A DNA stretch of 48,992 nt, taken from assembly GCA_038244535.1 (NCBI GenBank), contig JBBRTJ010000011.1:1-48992 (forward strand), written 5' to 3'. Source of the DNA: JBBRTJ01 sp038244535. GTDB lineage: Bacteria; Actinomycetota; Acidimicrobiia; Acidimicrobiales; Ilumatobacteraceae. Position numbers and translations under genes: made by a program. The notes beneath the pieces are model-generated. The model was not told the DNA's origin and did not search any database. It saw only the letters and a program-made list of their open reading frames with translations. Each line of letters opens with the position of its first letter. Positions within the stretch are counted from its first letter, which is position 1. Shown in pieces: positions 45,625 to 48,992 of this stretch.

Positions 45625-46311
45625 CTAGCGGGGCCGGCGGCGGCCGAGGTCGGACCGGCGGCCGGCCCGGGCCGTCACGCGGGCGTTGCGGCGCTGACGG
45701 CGCACCCGCGCCCGCTCGGGGATCGGCGCGGTGGCACTCGCCTGGCGCCACACCTTGACGAAGCGCTGCCCGGCAGTGATGAGCGTGAGCACGAGCATGA
45801 TCCACAGGATCGGCACGAGATAGGTGTCAAACAGCAGGCCGGCGCACAGCAGGATGAGCCGCTCGGCCCGCTCCATGAGCCCACCCTTGGCCTCGAAGCC
45901 GAGCGACTCGGCCTTGGCCCGCTGGTACGACACGAGCGCACCGGCGCCGGCAACGGCGAAGGGCAGCACGGCGAGCTGCGGTGTCGACGTGCCCGCGAGG
46001 TACCACGCCACGCCGCCGAGCAAGAGGAAGTCGGTGACACGGTCGGCCGTCGAGTCAAAGAACGCACCGCGCTTGCTGGACGTGCCACTGGCCTTGGCCA
46101 CTGCGCCGTCCAGCAGATCGGGGATGGCCGCCAGGACGACGAGCACGAAGCCGCCCCGCAACCCGCCGCTGGCGATGACGATGGCGGCGGCGACGGCGAC
46201 CAGCAGCCCGGCCGCGGTGAGGACATCGGGGGTGATGCCGGTCTTGCGAAGCCCATCGCCGAGGGGTTTGACCGCCCGGTCCACGGGGGCGCGGAGCTTG
46301 CCGTCGAACAT
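45625..46311 (-). CDS. pgsA: CDP-alcohol phosphatidyltransferase (PgsA1-like phosphatidylinositol phosphate synthase)
   Basis: A 228-residue membrane enzyme with about six helices. The CDP-alcohol motif is complete: D65-D68-G69-A70, K73 in place of the usual Arg, G82, D86, D90 (PDLLDGAVAKASG then RGAFFDSTADR). It joins CDP-diacylglycerol to an alcohol; by its pairing with patA and by similarity to mycobacterial PgsA1 it probably makes phosphatidylinositol phosphate. The tail is Arg-rich. ATG 46311 lies eight bases after TAGCGT. Confidence 0.9.
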   Translation of the reverse strand: MFDGKLRAPVDRAVKPLGDGLRKTGITPDVLTAAGLLVAVAAAIVIASGGLRGGFVLVVLAAIPDLLDGAVAKASGTSSKRGAFFDSTADRVTDFLLLGGVAWYLAGTSTPQLAVLPFAVAGAGALVSYQRAKAESLGFEAKGGLMERAERLILLCAGLLFDTYLVPILWIMLVLTLITAGQRFVKVWRQASATAPIPERARVRRQRRNARVTARAGRRSDLGRRRPR

Positions 46312-46319
46312 GGAAGACG

Positions 46320-46325
46320 ACGCTA
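46320..46325 (-). promoter_or_regulatory. Putative -10 element of pgsA-patA
   Basis: Minus-strand TAGCGT with eight bases to ATG 46311. Confidence 0.35.
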
Positions 46326-46395
46326 GCTGCGCCGCCCCCCGATGAGACGCCAGCGGGTTCCCTCGTGAGGTGTCGAGGGCCGCGAGCGGCATGGC

Positions 46396-46401
46396 TAGAT
46401 T
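46396..46401 (+). promoter_or_regulatory. Putative -10 element of the EF-G-like gene
   Basis: TAGATT, 50 bases before GTG 46452. In contrast to its neighbours this gene would have a leader with a GGAGGT ribosome site at 46442-46447. Confidence 0.3.
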
Positions 46402-46451
46402 GCCGCCACCACCGGCCTCGGGTGAGGCTGGTCCAGCATGTGGAGGTCCTC

Positions 46452-48530
46452 GTGAAGAACTACGCGACGGACAAGATCCGCAACGTCGCCCTCGTCGGCC
46501 ACGGCGGCAGCGGCAAGACGACGCTCGCCGAGGCGCTGCTGCTCCGGTCCGGCGCCATCAGCCGGGCCGGCCGGGTCGAGGACGGCACGACGGTGTGCGA
46601 CACCGAGCCCGAGGAGCAGAAGCGACGCATCTCGATCTCACTTGCCGTCGCGCCCTTCGAGTGGGAGGGCCACAAGGTCAACCTCATCGACACGCCCGGC
46701 TACGCCGACTTCCTCGGTGACGTCGACGCCGCGCTGCGGGTGGCCGACCTGGCGGTGTTCGTCGTGAGCGCCGTCGACGGCGTCGAGGTTCAGACCGAGG
46801 AGATCTGGAAGCTCGCGGCCGAGCTCGGCCTGCCCCGCATGGTGTTCGTCAACAAGCTCGATCGTGAGCGCGCTGACTTCGAGCGCACACTCGATCAGCT
46901 GCGCTCCACCTTCGGCGCCGGCATCGCTCCCCTCGAGCTCCCACTCGGCCTCGAAGCAGCGTTCACCGGCGTCGCCGACCTGCTGACCGACCAGGCCTTC
47001 AGCTACACGTCCGACGGTCGCCACACCATCATCGAAGTACCGGCCGAGCTCGCCGAGCTCGAGCACCAGGTCCATGACAACCTCGTCGAGGGCATCGTGG
47101 TGGCCGACGACGAGCAGCTCGAGCGATACCTGTCTGGCGACCTCCCCAGCCCGGCCGAGCTCGAGCAGACCCTCGCCCATGGTGTGGCCAGCGCCTCGGT
47201 GTTCCCGGTCGTGCTGGGCTCGGCGCTCACCGGCGTCGGCATCGACCGTCTGGCCGACTTCATCTGCGAGATCGGACCCTCGCCCGCCGACCGGCCCGGC
47301 GTGGTGGTCGAAGCTGCCGGCGCGCAGATCGAGATCGCCCCCGACGCCGCCGGGCAGCCCCTCGCCCTGGTGTTCAAGACCATCGCCGACCCCTACGTCG
47401 GCCAGCTGTCGCTGTTCAAGGTGCTCTCGGGCTCCATTCGGCCCGATGACCGCCTGGTCAACCCGGCCAGCGGCGAGGAGCGCCTGCACGGCGTGTTCAC
47501 CCTTCGAGGCAAGGACCAGCAGCCGACGACCCTGGTGCCGGCCGGCGACCTCGCGGCCGTGGCCAAGCTCGCCGCCACCCGCACCGGCGACACGCTGGCG
47601 CCCAAGGGCACACCGATGCGCGTTCCGGCGCTCACCCCCCAGCCCGCGGTGCTCGGCATCGCCATCGCCGCCAAGACACAGGCCGACGACGACAAGCTGT
47701 CATCTGCTCTCGGTCGCTTGCTCGACGAGGACCCTGCGCTCGTGGTCGAACGCAACGACGAGACCCATCAGACGATCCTGCGGGGCACGGGCGAGACCCA
47801 CCTCGGCGTGGCGCTCGAGCGCCTGGAACGAAAGTTCGGCGTCAAGGTCACCACCGACGAGGTGCGGGTGGCCTACCGCGAGACCATCACCACCAACGCC
47901 GAAGCCGAGGGCAAGTACAAGAAGCAATCAGGTGGCCACGGCCAGTTCGGGGTGGCCTGGGTGCGCGTCGCCCCTCGCGATCGCGGGGCGGGCTTCGAGT
48001 TCGTCGACCACGTCGTCGGTGGCGCCATCCCTCGTCAGTTCATCCCCGCGGTGCAAAAGGGCATCGAGGAGGCGATGGCCCACGGCGGCCTGTACGGGTT
48101 CCCCGTGGTCGATGTGCAGGCCGAGTGCTTCGACGGCAAGTACCACCCGGTCGACTCGTCTGAGATGAGCTTCAGGATGGCGGGCTCGATGGGCTTCAAG
48201 GATGCGCTCACCCGCGCCGGCGTCGTCGTGCTCGAACCAGTGTCGCTCGTGCACATCACCGTGCCCGCCGCCTTGCAGGGCGACGTGATGGGCGACATCA
48301 ACAGCCGTCGTGGCCGGGTCCAGGGCACCGAGACCGTGGCCGCCGGCGTGCCGGAGGTGGTGGCCCACGTACCCACCGCCGAGATGCTGCGCTACGCCAT
48401 CGACCTGCGTTCGATGACCGGTGGCCGGGGCCGGTTCACCGCCCGCCACGACCACTACGACGTGCTGCCCCCCAACCTCATCGACAAGGCGAAGGCCACC
48501 GGCAAGCCGGCCGGGGCCAACCACGGCTGA
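46452..48530 (+). CDS. fusA2: Elongation factor G-like protein (FusA2 type)
   Basis: A 692-residue EF-G paralogue with all five domains. G1 is GHGGSGKT (16-23), G3 is DTPGYADF (80-87), G4 is NKLD (134-137); domain IV has QSGGHGQFGVAWVRVAP, and the end has DINSRRGRVQGTE. In canonical EF-G the G1 motif reads AHIDAGKT and G3 reads DTPGHVDF; the catalytic histidine is Tyr here, as in other FusA2-type proteins, whose role in translation is unsettled. GTG 46452 has a GGAGGT site with four-base spacing; GTG 46440 is possible. Effector loop residues TVCDTEPEEQKRRISI lie near 47-62. Confidence 0.93.
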   Translation: MKNYATDKIRNVALVGHGGSGKTTLAEALLLRSGAISRAGRVEDGTTVCDTEPEEQKRRISISLAVAPFEWEGHKVNLIDTPGYADFLGDVDAALRVADLAVFVVSAVDGVEVQTEEIWKLAAELGLPRMVFVNKLDRERADFERTLDQLRSTFGAGIAPLELPLGLEAAFTGVADLLTDQAFSYTSDGRHTIIEVPAELAELEHQVHDNLVEGIVVADDEQLERYLSGDLPSPAELEQTLAHGVASASVFPVVLGSALTGVGIDRLADFICEIGPSPADRPGVVVEAAGAQIEIAPDAAGQPLALVFKTIADPYVGQLSLFKVLSGSIRPDDRLVNPASGEERLHGVFTLRGKDQQPTTLVPAGDLAAVAKLAATRTGDTLAPKGTPMRVPALTPQPAVLGIAIAAKTQADDDKLSSALGRLLDEDPALVVERNDETHQTILRGTGETHLGVALERLERKFGVKVTTDEVRVAYRETITTNAEAEGKYKKQSGGHGQFGVAWVRVAPRDRGAGFEFVDHVVGGAIPRQFIPAVQKGIEEAMAHGGLYGFPVVDVQAECFDGKYHPVDSSEMSFRMAGSMGFKDALTRAGVVVLEPVSLVHITVPAALQGDVMGDINSRRGRVQGTETVAAGVPEVVAHVPTAEMLRYAIDLRSMTGGRGRFTARHDHYDVLPPNLIDKAKATGKPAGANHG

Positions 48531-48556
48531 CCTCCTCGGCGTGGCAAGGTGGGCTG

Positions 48557-48907
48557 ATGAGTGAGCCCTCGCCGGCCGACGGCGCCGTCACCTTCCGCTC
48601 GTTCCCGCGCCGAGTGCGCGAGGCGCTCGGCACCGACGATCCCCCGGCCGGCCCGGGCCGGCGCCTGCTCGACTTGCTGGCCGCCACGCACCAGCACCTT
48701 GCGGCCATGGCCCTTGCCCCTGACCGGCCGTCGCTTCCCGACCTGATCGACGCCATCCCTGCCCGGGCTTGGCAGCAGCACCCCGATGCGCTTGCGCTCG
48801 TGCAGTCTGCCGTTGCCGAAGGGAGTGCCATCGTGCGTGAGCTCGAGCGATCGGCCGAAGCCGACCGGGCGGCCGCCGAAGCGGAGCGACGCGAGCAGGG
48901 GCGCTGA
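48557..48907 (+). CDS. Hypothetical protein, helical
   Basis: A 116-residue protein with an AAGGTGG ribosome site before ATG 48557, 26 bases after the EF-G-like gene, probably in the same unit. Residues ~30-90 are predicted helical (RRLLDLLAATHQHLAAMAL) and the last ~25 are an Ala/Glu/Arg-rich helix (RSAEADRAAAEAERREQGR) likely to form a coiled coil. I recognise no family. Confidence 0.65.
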   Translation: MSEPSPADGAVTFRSFPRRVREALGTDDPPAGPGRRLLDLLAATHQHLAAMALAPDRPSLPDLIDAIPARAWQQHPDALALVQSAVAEGSAIVRELERSAEADRAAAEAERREQGR

Positions 48908-48992
48908 GCGGCGCCGTCAGGATCGTTTCGACGCAAGACGCTGGCGTAGCCGATGTTCCAGTCCTAGTGTCGCCGCCGCCGGTGATGGGGCC

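Overview
The window is GC-rich (around 70% by eye) and densely packed, mostly in runs of minus-strand genes whose ends overlap by 1-8 bases. Mycobacterial-type phosphatidylinositol mannoside genes (PimA, PgsA-like, PatA-like), a CtpE-like ATPase, a CsoR copper switch, the order pimA ... pdxS-pdxT-yebC ... ruvCAB ... yajC-secD-secF ... apt-relA, and secreted proteins with Thr/Val/Ala/Pro-rich linkers point to Actinomycetota. My best guess within it is Acidimicrobiia; this rests on style, not on a database search.

Left edge (1-6029): the end of an extracellular contractile injection system (eCIS) locus. It has the end of a LuxR-type regulator, a Pvc16-like DUF4255 cap protein and a Pvc15-like AAA+ ATPase, translationally linked. 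Next come a 581-residue protein with an actin-fragmin-kinase-like catalytic core, a convergent DUF4157 protein with an HExxH motif and a tandem acidic tail, and a fragment of another HExxH protein. The kinase-like and DUF4157 proteins share a short N-terminal AGNAA/LL motif and V(I)QR motifs. This suggests a set of eCIS cargo or accessory proteins, and the kinase is the most novel candidate in the window.

6030-17675: relA-apt, then a copper module (copZ-like, copA, divergent csoR with a palindromic operator), two small secreted proteins, a NarL-type two-component pair, and a three-gene ZnuABC-type metal transporter. In mycobacteria apt-relA lies close to secF, so this stretch looks like a metal and signalling insertion in a conserved block.

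17881-33471: the long conserved block, all on minus except a dienelactone hydrolase gene. It contains queA-tgt-yajC-secD-secF (preQ1/queuosine tRNA modification plus Sec translocase accessory proteins), ruvC-ruvA-ruvB under an apparent LexA box, an acetyltransferase, a Bcp peroxiredoxin, yebC, pdxT-pdxS (vitamin B6), a DUF3048 lipoprotein, htpX-lemA and pimA.

33524-48992: more mixed. It holds a flavin-dependent oxidoreductase, a CtpE-like P-type ATPase, a large secreted subtilase ending at a strong UUCG-loop terminator, a VOC protein, a methyltransferase, a RidA-like protein, a hemerythrin with a histone-H1-like tail, a FAD oxidoreductase, pgsA-patA and an FusA2-type EF-G paralogue.

A recurring regulatory pattern is visible. 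Many transcription-unit first genes have a TANNNT hexamer ending 6-8 bases before the start codon, which predicts leaderless mRNAs. No tRNA, rRNA, CRISPR array, transposase or insertion sequence was recognised.
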